Source: Apostichopus japonicus (Eukaryota; Echinodermata; Holothuroidea; Aspidochirotida; Stichopodidae). From it: a stretch of 64,000 nucleotides of DNA. Below, piece after piece: positions 19,601 through 35,493 of the stretch. The DNA lies in contig NC_092565.1 in NCBI RefSeq assembly GCF_037975245.1, positions 20,822,999-20,886,998 on the forward strand, written 5' to 3'. The translations under genes were made by a program, and so were the position numbers. The notes beneath the pieces are model-generated. The model had not been told where the DNA came from. It did not search any database and saw only the letters and a list, made by a program, of their open reading frames with translations. The number at the start of each line of letters is the position of its first letter. Position 1 is the first letter of the stretch.

Positions 19601-21654
19601 AGAAATACTGGGTTTGCAAATGATGAAGTAAGAGTATTGAAACTCTTAACAGGGCCTTTTGATGGCATTGGATTTTAAGTGTCAAACTTACTACTTTGAC
19701 AAATATATAAAGGAAGAAAGAAATTACGAAAGAGGTTTCAGATTCTAGGGGTGATATGACTTAACAGATTTTACAAAATGACAGTTTTCCAGACACAACT
19801 TTTAGACTAGAATATCTTTAGAACGGAAGCAAGGTATTTCTTAGCTGTTTAGAGAGAGTTGTTCTTCCCAAAAATCTGTGTGAGATAAGTAATATAGCTA
19901 AAGATGGTGGCTGGGTTTGCGTACGGTTTAAGAAATTAATAAAAAAGCAAACTGGAAAATGTATAAACTATAAACTTTAAACTTCAAATTTACTAACTTA
20001 AATTGAAAGTTGACAAGTCAAGCTAAAATAATTTCCTTGTAATTTAATTTCAGTATCAAAGAACAGTGAACAGTTTGATATATGTGAACATAAAACACGT
20101 AACGCTATCTGTTCCAAATCGTTAGGGAAAAAATATCAGTTTGTCATGAAATACATTTGTACTATTTTTGTTTATGTTGTTGTTGTTCTGTTTTTCTGTT
20201 CTACCTCATTGCAGAAATTTACCTCGATGTATCGTAATATCAGTATTGTCGGTGACTGGTCTGTACGTATTTGTTAACGTTGCATACTTCACTGTTTTGA
20301 CCACCGATGAAATATTGATGTCAAATGCAGTAGCCGCGGTGAGTAACATGTTCAGATAACATTGACTATTTCATTCAAGATGCATTGCTACCATAGCGAC
20401 ATGTTGGGAAGGGGGGGGGAGGGGGTAGGTAGGGTCTTGATGCTGTCGATAACGATGGAGATGACGGGGATAATTGATGATTATGACGATGACGACTATG
20501 AGACGGTGACGATGATGACGATAATGATTAAGATAACGAGGATCATGATGATGATGGTGAGACGGTGACGATGATGACGATGATGATGATGATGATGATG
20601 ACGATGATGATTGAGATGACGATGATGATGACGATCACGATGGAGATGACGACGATAATTGATGATAATGACGATGACGACGATGATGGAGATGACGAGG
20701 ACGATGATGATGACGGTGGTGACGATGCTTATGGTTACCGCAATGAACGTCGTGAAGTTGCTTATTTGTCAAAAGTTTCATTTAATTTATCAACACTAAT
20801 TCTCTTTATCTATATAAATTTAAGGTTTTACTCTTTTTCTCCCTTCGTTTTATAGACCTTTGGATTGCGTACTTTGGGTAAGTTTGCATTCATAATGCCT
20901 CTCTCAGTCGCCATCTCAACGTTCGGTTCGGTCAATGGTAACATCCTAACGGTATCTCGGTAAGTTCAAAAATAAATAAAAAAACAATTATACGAAATCT
21001 TGGCTTGGTCATGAATTCTTTTGTTTTTAGATTCGTTAATTTATACAGAGTATAGATTAAACATGAACAATTGATAAAGTTAAGACACACCTTCGCTAGT
21101 CCATGAATATTGAGTAAAATAATGATTCGATTCTTAGCATTTCTTCACCCTTACCCCCTTCTTATGCAATATTAACCACTAGACGCGGATACAGAATATT
21201 AAAACAGAGGGGTTGTTGCCCTGGGATTGTTGAAGCCAACTCAATAGCAGGGGTTGTGGGGTTCCTCTCCCAGAAAGAAATCAAATGTAAAGACGTGAAA
21301 TATTGCATTCTGAGCCATATTAAGACTAAAAATTAAGTATATTATTAGGTATACACGACATGTTGTGCTAATAACTGCTGTTTGTGTAGAGGGGCGCGGG
21401 GGGGGGGGGGGTTGATAGGGTTTATTTACCACTGGATCCGATTCCTGCAGAAAATAAACTGCCTATCTAAAAACGCCATATATTTGCAATATTAACTTAC
21501 AACACGTTGAAGAGTCGGAAAACACGCTAAGATTGAGAATTACTCAACTTAGATCGGCGATCAAAACAAAAAAGATCAACCAACCTGTTGCAAATCAATT
21601 CAATCTCCATAATCATTCGATTGAGAATTTACGTGTTATTGCATTGACAAAACG

Positions 21655-21686
<32 letters not shown>

Positions 21687-24247
21687 CTTTAGAAAAGATG
21701 AGCAAAAAATATAATCAAAAGTGAACTTTGTTCTGTTCTGTGTCATATATCTTGTCTTTTATAAAAGTCCTTTATCAATCTTAACACTTATGACTGTTTT
21801 ACTTTTCTCACAGTTTGTTTTTTGCGGGAGCACGCGATCGACAACTTCCAAGGGTTCTTTCGTTTATCCATCCAACCTACAGAACGCCTGTGCCATCTAT
21901 CATTACGATAGTAAGTGGCATGATCGTTGCCTTGGTAACAATGTCTCATCATGGGGAGCAAAATCATTCGGTTGGAATTTAAAAATGTAATATAATTGCA
22001 GGACGAAAAGAAGATGTGGTTTATAGCGTATTTATACGAATCTCTTTGGTGTCACGTGACTTAGACATATTTCCTTCTGCTTCAGGCAGCGACCTTATCT
22101 CCTCCCACCTCACCTACCCCACCCCCTCACCTTCACCCCTTTATGTACGCAACACTTCTAGTATATATTACCCCCGCACATACCCCACCCCTACCCTACC
22201 ACACCCCGCCCCCCTCGCAACCAACGTCCCCGTCTAACGTTAATCAAAATAAATATTTAAAAAAACTTCATGTCTTCCAAAACTGATGGGAATGATGAAT
22301 AAATGTTGACTTATTATTCAATCAAGGATGTCACTGAAACAAAAATAAATTTCGAAATTTGTTGACGTTTATATCTCGATTTCATACACTGTTTTTCGTA
22401 GGTGCTTTTCACGGTGGTTTACACTTTCGTTGATGACGTTTTCACTATCATCAATTACTTCAGTTTTGTCACGTGGACTACCTTGGGATTCGTCATTGCT
22501 GGGCTGTTGTACCTTCGGTGGAGGGAACCTGACTTACCAAGACCATTCAAGGTAATTAACCAATAGAAAGCTATTAAGATATAGCAGACGGTATAGTCTT
22601 CAAGGTAACCTCATTATATCATGAAGGTGTTCTAATCGTATACAATACGTTTATGGCAAGCCATATGGGACAAACACCGCATAATATATCCACGTATTAA
22701 TTCGAATATATACGCGTATTAAACCAGACAAGAACTGGCATGTCTTATAGCTTTCACCCACATTGTAGCCTCCCCAGTGTAATACATGAGAAATAACAAA
22801 GTTGGTATCTTTTGACGTACACCCAGGCCAAACGTACTTGATATAGAAAACAGCATAACTTAATACGTGTATATATTCGAATTAATACGTGTATATATTC
22901 GAATTAATCTTTATATATGTATTCGAATTTATCCTCATATGTATTCGAATTAATATTCGAATTAATACGCGGATATATTTACGCCTTTATGATTGGCAAA
23001 TAATATATACGCGTATATATTCGAATTAATACGAGTTTATATTCAAATTTAATACGCGGATATATTATGCGGTGTTTGTCCCACGTGGCATGCCATATAC
23101 GTTCAACTCTACGCATTTAGATATACTATACGGTGTGTTGCGCACAAGGTCTGAACATACGACCAAAATTTCGGTATGTTAAAAAAAAAACATTGTTAGC
23201 AGTGTCCAAAATAACATTTCTTGTTACTTTTTTTCTGTTATTTCACTATAACTGATCAAGTTAGGACCGTAGAAAGCATTCTGTCTAATCGATATTCTTT
23301 TTACAGCTAAAAGTTATCAGCTTATCAGGCTACTTAGTCACAAGAAGGGACAACATGCATTGTTTCAACTAAAAGCTGTAATTAAATTGTAATACCTAAA
23401 AATTATATATACATTTAACACTTTTTCATGTTGCTTAATTTTATATTGTCAACTAAAAGATTCGTTCAAATATCAACTATTGGCTATGCTTAATTAATCA
23501 ATCATTAGGTATGCTTCTACTAAGCAAACCTTGACATTGTATCTCGTCTCTGTAACTAGACAGATACCTGAATAACACTAAACGTACAATTTATTGTATT
23601 GACTATGCTTAATAATAAATCATTAGGTATACTTATACTAAGCAAACCTTGACATTGTATCTCGTCTCTGTAACTAGACAGATACCTGAATAACACTAAA
23701 CGTACAATTTATTGTATTGACTATGCTTAATAATAAATCATTAGGTATACTTATACTAAGCAAACCTTGACATTGTATCTCGTCTCTGTAACTAGACAGA
23801 TACCTGAATAACACTAAACGTACAATTTATTGTATTGACTATGCTTAATAATTAATCATTAGGTATAGTTATACTAAGCAAACCTTGACATTGTATCTCG
23901 TCTCTGTAACTAGACAGAGACCTGGAATAACACTAAACGTACAATTTATTGTATTGACTATGCTTAATAATTAATCATTAGGTATGCTTATACTAAGCAT
24001 ACCTTGTATCTCGTCTCTGTAACTAGACAGATACCTGGAATAACACTAAACGTACAACTTATTCTGCAGGTCAACATTTTACTACCGATCCTGTTCCTGT
24101 TTGCATGCGTCTTCCTCGTGGTGTTTGGCGCCATTGCGAGCCCCATAGAAACAGCCATAGGAATAACTGTCATGTTTACCGGTGTACCAGTATACTTCCT
24201 GCTAGTCAAGCCAAAGACACATCCAAAATGGCTGACTAAGATCGATG
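16225..24247 (+). CDS. SLC7-family amino acid transporter light subunit, copy B
   Basis: Nine exons join in frame: 16225-16657, 17771-17896, 18516-18609, 19063-19107, 20215-20338, 20856-20959, 21814-21910, 22402-22551, 24070-24247, giving 450 residues. A short last exon is still missing; light subunits are usually 480-530 residues. The start is firm: AAAATGG context and an in-frame TAA at 16192-16194. Residues 28-32 GSGIF form the unwound substrate-binding part of helix 1, and Cys129 in the PDLDCPPP loop after helix 3 fits the cysteine that bonds to the SLC3 heavy chain. [10 protein letters not shown] (helix 6), [12 protein letters not shown] and [15 protein letters not shown] are family signatures. 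The protein should be a 12-helix plasma-membrane amino acid exchanger. It resembles b0,+AT, y+LAT and xCT about equally, so substrate is left open. Tandem paralogue of copy A. Confidence 0.93.
17771..17896 (+). CDS. Copy B exon 2
   Basis: 126 nt, acceptor after a long T tract (ttgttgcag), donor gtacgt. It encodes [20 protein letters not shown] and [22 protein letters not shown], the family helix 4-5 region (compare N..SV..S...Q...T..K in xCT). Confidence 0.93.
18404..18502. repeat. AT-only palindrome before copy B exon 3
   Basis: Repeats of ttataaattaattaattta and ttttaattaaaat in both orientations can fold into a long AT hairpin, ending about 14 bp before the acceptor of exon 3. Confidence 0.75.
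18516..18609 (+). CDS. Copy B exon 3
   Basis: 94 nt, acceptor atcacag, donor gttagt. It encodes [16 protein letters not shown] and [14 protein letters not shown](W), i.e. the FEGS loop and helix 6 with the conserved YAGW, whose Trp codon is split over the intron. An AT-only palindrome ends about 15 bp before it. Confidence 0.93.
19063..19107 (+). CDS. Copy B exon 4
   Basis: 45-nt microexon-sized coding exon, acceptor aatacag, donor gtaagt; encodes [14 protein letters not shown](K), the conserved post-helix-6 loop. Confidence 0.92.
19255..19565. repeat. Interspersed repeat with cataggcgtacgaggcggg start
   Basis: The start and the following gcagactg-C-tract-caattt segment and attcggg motifs recur at 34478-34600. 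Probably a non-autonomous DNA element; ends not resolved. Lies in intron 4 of copy B. Confidence 0.5.
20215..20338 (+). CDS. Copy B exon 5
   Basis: 124 nt, acceptor attgcag, donor gtgagt. It encodes [20 protein letters not shown] and [21 protein letters not shown] (helix 7 and the following loop). Confidence 0.94.
20446..20738. repeat. GAT/GAC triplet-rich microsatellite
   Basis: Imperfect (gatgac)n and (gat)n, in intron 5 of copy B. It produces Asp/Met-rich open frames of no coding value. Confidence 0.9.
20856..20959 (+). CDS. Copy B exon 6 (near-identical to copy A exon)
   Basis: 104 nt, acceptor ttatag, donor gtaagt. It encodes [20 protein letters not shown] and [14 protein letters not shown](R). 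The first 92 nt are 91/92 identical to 5489-5580; flanking introns are unrelated. Confidence 0.94.
21656..21682. repeat. (TA)n microsatellite
   Basis: About 13 AT units in intron 6 of copy B. Confidence 0.9.
21814..21910 (+). CDS. Copy B exon 7
   Basis: 97 nt, acceptor ctcacag, donor gtaagt. It encodes [20 protein letters not shown] and [12 protein letters not shown], matching the family SRLFF.(A/G)SR.G(H/Q)LP..L..IH pattern. Confidence 0.93.
22402..22551 (+). CDS. Copy B exon 8
   Basis: 150 nt, acceptor ttcgtag, donor gtaatt. It encodes [36 protein letters not shown] and [14 protein letters not shown]. Confidence 0.93.
22652..23096. mobile_element. Non-autonomous inverted-repeat element (MITE-like)
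   Basis: 445 bp with imperfect terminal inverted repeats; the shared core gggacaaacaccgcataata(tatcc) lies near each end. A candidate 7-bp target duplication ATACGTT flanks it (22645-22651 and 23097-23103). The interior is a tandem set of TTCGAA palindromes (tatattcgaattaatacg). No coding capacity. Lies in intron 8 of copy B. Confidence 0.7.
23480..24066. repeat. 118-bp tandem array abutting copy B exon 9
   Basis: Five units with exact 118-bp spacing (gactatgctt at 23601, 23719, 23837, then 23956 after a 1-bp insertion). The last unit is truncated and merges into the acceptor ttattctgcag of exon 9. Confidence 0.92.
24070..24247 (+). CDS. Copy B exon 9
   Basis: 178 nt, acceptor ctgcag, donor gtgagt. 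It encodes [20 protein letters not shown], the final helix [20 protein letters not shown] and [12 protein letters not shown] 118-bp tandem array runs up to within a few bases of the acceptor. No downstream exon resembling the copy A tail ([10 protein letters not shown]) was found in the next few kb. Reading through the donor would end at TAA 24337-24339. Confidence 0.92.
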
Positions 24248-26794
24248 GTGAGTTAACAACAGTTCCGATCTTTGAAAAAAAAATGTCGATAAATGAACGT
24301 TTCACGTTTCTTTCAGAGCAGATATTTTGTTTTCAATAATGTGTTAATTAATCATCTCTTTTATAATTGGATGGGAGACAACATCCACCCCCTCACCACA
24401 ACACTAGTCATCATCCAGGCTATCGGAGGCAACGACACAGAGAGCCGAGACGAACAGCGGGGACTATTTATGTCCCCAGGCCACCCCCCCTCCTCCTTTT
24501 TGAAGTCTTTATTTTTCTTTACGTATGTTATAAAATATGAGAAATATGAGTTATTCCTCATTTCATATATCTTCGCCCCCACCCCCCGATTTACCCTCGG
24601 GTCCCAGGTGGCCAGATTAACATCAGTCTAGTCTGGCTATAACCACGTTAAATACCTGGCCGTCCCCAGTAAGTAAGGAGAGATATAGATGAAAAATATT
24701 TACAGACTCAATGTAATTATGAGGACGCTTTGCAAGGGGGTGACAAATGATAAGTCCATTTTGTCAAATCCTACCAATTGAAAACGAAATTTGTTTTAAT
24801 ACTGAGAATGTCACTATTATTGTATAGTATTTTGCTTGGTGTTTTACAACATATATATAAAAATAGTCGACATAAAGTTCTAAATTTTGCCCTTTTATGA
24901 ATTTCAAAGAGTACCTTTTCCTATTCAGTTTTTTATTCCGTTTTATTTTGACGATTGTTTGTTGTTCTTGTCTGGTTGGTTAGTTCTCAATTGTTCTGTT
25001 TCTTGCTGAAAAAATTTCAAATAGATTTTGCTTTTTAGATTACGACTTTGTCTATATTATAGATGCCAGGAATTCAAACCGGGGGTAGCGACCTTTACTT
25101 ATGCCAGTGGTTGCCGAAAAGTTTGGAAGGTTGCCAAAATTTCGGAAGAAAGAGAACATTGCCGATAAAGAAAGAAAGTGGGGGAAAAAAACTAGAACAT
25201 AAATTGCTTCAAATGTTTCATAATATAACATCACTTTGCAGCTAAGCAACCATAATCATATAAAATGTGAGGGTTTATACCTTCTCACAGTAGTTCCCTT
25301 CCCCAGGTCACAATTATCACCCCATGAGGGTCGCAAATATGATACAGGGTGAAAATTAGGATCTTCAAAGCAAAAAAAAAAAATTGAATACCAGCTGGGC
25401 TCCAGATCATTGGATAGGAATGACCTAATTTTCAATAATCATTACATCATCCATCCATTACCTTCTTGTTTTTATTTCGTAATTAACTTTGTCTGTCTTA
25501 AGCCAGTCTGAGTTAATAGGAGTTCTAGCTATAAATTACATGGCTCATTAAGGTTCATAACTGGTCACCGATAAGCACGCATCTGTTACTTTCCCTTTTC
25601 GGATAACATCAAACAGATGCCACATACAAATCAGTTAATTTATCGCAGACCCTAAAAAAAATCTTTCATTCGTAACAAAACAATAAAAACTGCGAAAGGT
25701 CGAAAATCAAAATTTATGAACTTTAACAGATATACTTTTAACTAAGAGCGGTTGATCGTGTTCAAACCCAAAAAGTCGGTTTAATTTTTCTTTTCTTCTC
25801 AAGTCCTAACTCTTTGTTTACGCCAAACATGTCAAATGCCATGGACAATGATAATTTGAGTTCGACATAAATTGTTCATTTCATATGCGGATGAGATGGG
25901 TAATGGGAAGGGGAGAGGGGGAGGATGAAAGGGGAGGGGGTTGGTTGTTATCTCGTGTATGTAATAGTAAGTGGCTTGATACTTACAAAATCGTTTCAGA
26001 AGCGATATGCTCAATTTAGTCGCTGCTATTGATTAGACTGGATATTATGGCAACTCTCATTTAACTGATTTTTTTTCGTAAAAATACATGGAAAAAAAAA
26101 CAGAACATGTTGTTTTCACATTAAATGTTGAGTCCAATTTTGCTTAACCCAAGCAGTATCCAAATGTCGGTCATGCAGATATGCTAATTAATGTATACGT
26201 CAGCCACAGTCGAAGGTTTTTAGTTATGATTTAACCAGACTATCAAGATATCTTATTTACGGCAATAGGTTGGTTTGACAAAGTAATAGACCTCATCCTT
26301 TTCCCCAGCAGACAGGGAAAGGTCTCACAAAATAATCAGTTATCTGCCAAAGCTATTATAATTTGGGCCGCTTTGATCTTTTTTGTCACTCCGTAACATT
26401 GAATTTTCAGCCTGAGTGACATCATTATTAAAAATCTTGAGGCCATTAAAATCCTTTCAAATATATTTTATCTACACATTGATGTTATATATAAAAAACA
26501 TATGTCTTTGATTATTAAATAATAGGAAATTTTTGGGGCTACGATAGTTTATAAGCAAAGGATGATAGGTGCGTTTTGCTGCTTCTTGAAGTTCAACATT
26601 TTTTCATGGAGTTTTTTCCGACTGTTAAATAATTTAGTTTTAAGTCTGCAAAATGAGATTGGTTACGAAGCTATATCAGTTATATTGACAGCAACACAGT
26701 GGTGCATTATAGATACTTCCTATTGTCAAAAGATAGTCCGTGTGAAAATGTGTGTTTGAGTGATAAATGGGACCGCATTTCAAGTAAACCTATT

Positions 26795-26935
26795 CTAAGC
26801 ATGCGGTGAAATTTACATTCAAATTCCTAAGTATGGTGTTCGACATTTGAGGTTGATTTGTTTTGCACAAATAGTGAACTTGAAGCAAATGATGTATGAT
26901 GTCATATAGAATCACGCTGGTCACACTTGTTTCAT
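26795..26935 (+). repeat. Dispersed repeat, copy 1 of 2
   Basis: Shares ctaagcat.c.ggtgaaattt, agtgaacttgaagcaaa and gatgtgatgtc-like blocks in the same order with 60912-61045. Confidence 0.5.
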
Positions 26936-27529
26936 GTATTTCTTCAAACTGTACCAATTACAAACTGTACCAATTATCTACTTAACTTCAGAGTTGGGAT
27001 GCAGCTCAATGTGAACGCACCACAACCATTTCTATATTGTTATCCTCACATCCTCTTAGTTATACATTTGATATGATTTTTAAAACCAAACCAATAAGAT
27101 GGAAAAATAAAACAAGACAAAGATATTTCATGTCAGAGTGCAAAAATGACATCACATCTGTTTGCTACAAGTTCAGGCTGTCAACAATATGTTCCTCTTT
27201 TATCAGCTAATTTTCCAAAATTTAAAACTATTTCTCGAAACCGCCTTCCACATAGCCATACCGGTTACCGTATATTTTCATCCATTGTTTCTTTAAGTCC
27301 ATTCAGTGCTCATATCATTTTCCATTATAGATATATTAACAGTTGGATCACAAAGACTCCTATTCGTGGTTGAGCCAGAACTTAAAGCTGAATGACCAAA
27401 TAATTGAAAATTCTGAACCAAACTATTGATGTAAAACAAGAAGGTACAGGAGTCTGTACTCACAAGGGATGTCCACCTTCTTGCTAGCCACATTGCCTCA
27501 TCGAACATTTCTAATACCCACTGATGACA

Positions 27530-27845
27530 TGGAATACCCACTAATGTTCTCTGATGTCATCTAATGCCAATTGAAGTCCACAGATGTCGTTTAAGGCCCA
27601 CTGATGTCAACTGATGGTGTTCAGTTATGCCATGATGTCCACCGATGACGCCTAGTACTCACTGATGTCCACTCATGCCAACTCAGTGATATCATCCAAT
27701 ACTCACTGATGTTCACTTATGCCATTTAATACTCACTGATGTCCACTGACGCCATTCAATACCAACTAATGTCCACTGATGACCAATGATATCCACTGAT
27801 GCCATCTACAGTACCCACTGATGTCCACTGTCGACTGATGCTATC
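27530..27845. repeat. Degenerate tandem repeat of cactgatgtccactgatgcc
   Basis: Roughly 10-12-bp motifs (actgatgtcc, actgatgcca) repeated about 25 times with drift. Confidence 0.85.
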
Positions 27846-29033
27846 ACCTAATGGAAGCCACACTAAGCCACCGCATGTATAATTCGTCATTTTGGGAATT
27901 CTAATTTGAGGAGAAATTGTCAACTTGGCTGTCTCCAATTACATTTTCTTTGTACCTTTATGTAACGGATTGAATATTGACTCGAAATAGCGTAACATCA
28001 ATGTGAGATATGTCGCGATAAGCGCGTTGAAAGTTGTTCATTATGTACACATATGATTTGAGCAAAATCATGTTTGCAGCTAATTGTTAATGTATTTAGA
28101 AAACCTCACAAGTAGGCAATCCATGGATTTGCAAATATCATTCCCAAGAATCTTGGATATTTTAAGCACAAATTTTAAGTATTAAGCAATCAACTTTAGT
28201 TACCGGAAATATCCTTGACTGGAAACTTGAAATAAGTTAACCTCTCATTTATGGTCATTTTAAAATGTGCACACTTTTAACCAAGTTCGGTCTTTACCTC
28301 CTTTCATAACGTGACCTTTGGCCTTTTAAATTAATTAATTTACTGACGATATGCAGTGTGAGGTTTTTTACTTGTGTTAGAAAGTTTCAGCCATATTGTT
28401 CTTTTGGTAATATGTGTAATGGCCAAACCGGCTGGTTTTATTTTGGTAATGTAACATATGACCTTTGGCCATATGACTTCATTAGTCACACGAGCTCTAC
28501 AACCCATCCACGGACACATACTCACCTGGTTGAAGTCCATCGGTCTTATGGTCAATGAATTGTTTACGAAACGCCAAATCACAGTTTTATGATTACTTAC
28601 TTGCGTATAAAGTATTGGGGTATATCGTTATTTTGGTAAACGTGTACTGGCGACAATGCTGTTTTAATTTGGCCTTTGACAATTGACTTCTGAAATTTGA
28701 CCCTATGACGCAAGTTAAGTACCACTAAGCACACTACGTATTGAGATGAGATAATAAGCAACCAAAAATAGCTAAGAGTTGATTCAACACGTAACTTTTA
28801 TAGGTAGGGTAAAAATTGTATCACTGTCAAAAAGAGTGGCGCTATTTTATAACAATTTTCCCTGTTGACAAACCCTAAAAGTGGACGCCCAGATATTTTT
28901 TTGGGCGACTATTTCTTTTGATATCAATGAGATATTTTAACGAAAATTCCTTAAAGGAGAAGGCTCAGGCACGAAAAATTAACATTTCTATTTCAGGCAA
29001 CTGATTAATTCTCAGCCCCAGTCCCATCAAATC

Positions 29034-30234
29034 TATGGAACGCCAAAAGGACCACAGTGACATGTACCACTACTAATTTGACATGTACTACTACTAATTC
29101 GAAGTGTGCTACTACTAATTTGAAGTGTAATACATGTAAAATGTCGCGTACTACTACTAATTCGAAGTGTACTACATCTAAAATGTCGCGTACTACTACT
29201 AATTCGAAGTGTACTACATCTAAAAAGTCACGTACTACTACTAAATTGGAGAGATGGCGCTATTCACAATCTTTCCGATACCATGTCATCGAGTTGCGAT
29301 GAAGAAAACATATTCTTTAATACTCTGTTGATTCAAATGTCTATTTTACAGTTTATACCTTTAAGGTCTGTGGCAAATATAGAAAATAGCATATAGTTTG
29401 GCACAGCTGGGGAATCAAAAGCATTCTTGACATTTCAATGACGGGGAAATTGCTGCTTGTGAATAATAATGTGTATAACAATTTTAAGCAGCAATTTTCC
29501 TAGCATATAGAAAAAGGCTAGGAAGCCTAACTTTAGCTCAATAACAGTAGCACCTCACCGGTCTTTTCTGAATGTAAAGCAGCATTTTGCGTTTGGGCGC
29601 CGTTTTCTATTTTTTTGACATGTCCATTGAGTTTTTTACATATCTATATATATATCAAATACACCAGTTTTAACTCTTAAAATTGTTATACTATTATTAT
29701 TATTCTATTATTATCACTATTATTCACAAGCAGCAATTTTCCCGTCATTGAAATGTCAAGAATGCTTTTGATTCCCCAGCTGTGCCTAACTATATGCTAT
29801 TTTCTATATTTGCCACAGACCTTAAAGGTATAAACTGTAAAATAGACATTTGAATCAACAGAGTATTAAAGAAAATGTTTTCTTCATCATTATTTTAATG
29901 CAGATGCGCAACTCGATGACATGGTATCGGAAAGATTGTGAATAGCGCCATCTCTCCAATTTAGTAGTAGTACGTGACTTTTTAGATGTAGTACACTTCG
30001 AATTAGTAGTAGTACGCGACATTTTAGATGTAGTACACTTCGAATTAGTAGTAGTACGCGACATTTTAGATGTAGTACACTTCGAATTAGTAGTAGTACG
30101 CGACATTTTAGATGTAGTACACTTCGAATTAGTAGTAGTACGCGACATTTTACATGTATTACACTTCGAATTAGTAGTAGTACATGTCAAATTAGTAGTA
30201 GTACATGTCACTGTGGTCCTTTTGGCGTTCCATA
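29034..30234. mobile_element. Long-inverted-repeat (foldback) element with 6-bp target duplication
   Basis: Arms 29034-29488 and 29676-30234 are near-perfect inverted copies around a 187-bp spacer. The ends are TATGGAACGCCAAAAGGACC and its complement. CAAATC flanks both sides (29028-29033 and 30235-30240), a clean target-site duplication. Each arm carries a 42-bp minisatellite (ctactactaattcgaagtgt, then actacatctaaaatgtcgcg, ta), with about three units on the left and five on the right. No transposase; the Thr/Ser/Lys-rich frames are the minisatellite read in one frame. Confidence 0.9.
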
Positions 30235-30240
30235 CAAATC

Positions 30241-34254
<4,014 letters not shown>

Positions 34255-34262
34255 AGTACAGG

Positions 34263-35493
34263 CAAGGGCGGCGGAACCGGGGGGGCACAGGGGGCACGTG
34301 CCCCCCCCACTTTTCCTCAGGTTAAAAATGTGCCCTTTTTCTACATAAAAATTGAGGTGTCTCAAGTTAGCAAGAGGCCAGGGAACTATAATGAACACTC
34401 GGGAAGGGCCGTTTCCGGCCATCTGAGGGGTTTGTAAAACCAAATTTTTTCTTGTACGCTCCGCGCCAACCATAGGCGTACGAGGCGGGGGGGCAGACTG
34501 CCCCCCCCCCCAATTTCCAGAGGACAAGAAATTCGGGCAAATTTCCTGGAAAATTCGGGCACCTAAGAGGAGAAAAAAATATATATATATATTTTTATTT
34601 TTTATTTAGGCTGCCCGAATTTTTCAGGACTTTTACCCGAATTTCTTGTCCTCTGGAAATATATATATAAATATGCAGTAGCTTGCCCGAATCTTTTTCA
34701 AATTTTTGCCCGACAATTCCATGATTTTCTTTATTTAGCATCATGATGCCCGAATATTTCCGTGTAACACCGTAAGTGCAGTTCATCTGGGCTACCACGC
34801 TTTTTGCACGATCAATTTTTTTCTAACTAGTTAATTGTTTACCTGGACCAAGGACGGCGGAACCGGGGGGGGGGGGGCACAGGGGGCACGTGCCCCCACT
34901 TTTCCTCAGGTTAAAAATGTGCCTTTTTTCTACATAAAAATTGAGGTGCCTCAAGTTAGCAAGAGGCCAGGGAACCAGAATGAACACTCGGGAAGGGCCG
35001 TTTCCGGCCATCTGAGGGGTTTGTAAAACCAAAAATTTTATAGTACGCTCCGCGCCAACCAATGGTGGCGCTCCGCTCAGATAGTCGTGCATACAACTTT
35101 GCAAATCCAGGCTAAGCCCCTGACTTTTAATGAATTTCTGTGGGTCAAACTCAAAGCTATTTCGAATGGAAAAAAAATTGTTAAGATATTAACATGAAAT
35201 AAACTCTAATTCCGAAGATTCCTACATTAGCAAGTAGCATGATTTCACCTCATTTGTCTCAATAAAGAACTTGTTCCTTGTTTCCCAATTTGCACATTGA
35301 ATATTGCAGTGCTAGTATGCATATTTTCCTTGAGGGGGGGCGTTGATGGAGTGATGTGTATACGCAAATAAGATAATACAATAAGAGTTATAAAGGGTAC
35401 TAAATATAAGGCTGCATCAGTCCAATCGAATTTCTGCAAAGTGCCCTTTGATGTCGGTGCCCCCCCAGATTAAAAGTGCTTCCGCCGCCCTTG
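34263..35493. mobile_element. Non-autonomous hAT-like element, internally duplicated and nested
   Basis: Perfect 14-bp terminal inverted repeats CAAGGGCGGCGGAA / TTCCGCCGCCCTTG and an exact 8-bp target duplication AGTACAGG (34255-34262 and 35494-35501), the hallmark of hAT transposons. The left 0.2 kb is repeated at 34851-35068 (caaggacggcggaacc...). Between the two left ends sits another repeat (34478-34850) of the same family as 19255-19565, itself partly palindromic. No transposase frame. Confidence 0.85.

Larger units (their letters stand above)
24248..29027. other. Intergenic stretch after SLC7 copy B
   Basis: Should contain the unresolved last exon and 3' UTR of copy B. Otherwise there are poly(A)/poly(T) tracts, a dispersed repeat at 26795-26935 and a degenerate ccactgatgtccactgatgc repeat (27530-27845). 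Nothing else coding was recognised. Confidence 0.5.

Noticed and set aside
20362-20855. Asp/Met-rich frames
   Set aside because: GAT/GAC triplet repeat in an intron of SLC7 copy B.
29057-30211. Thr/Ser/Lys/Cys repeat proteins on opposite strands
   Set aside because: Both are the same 42-bp minisatellite in the two arms of the foldback element, with no independent coding evidence.
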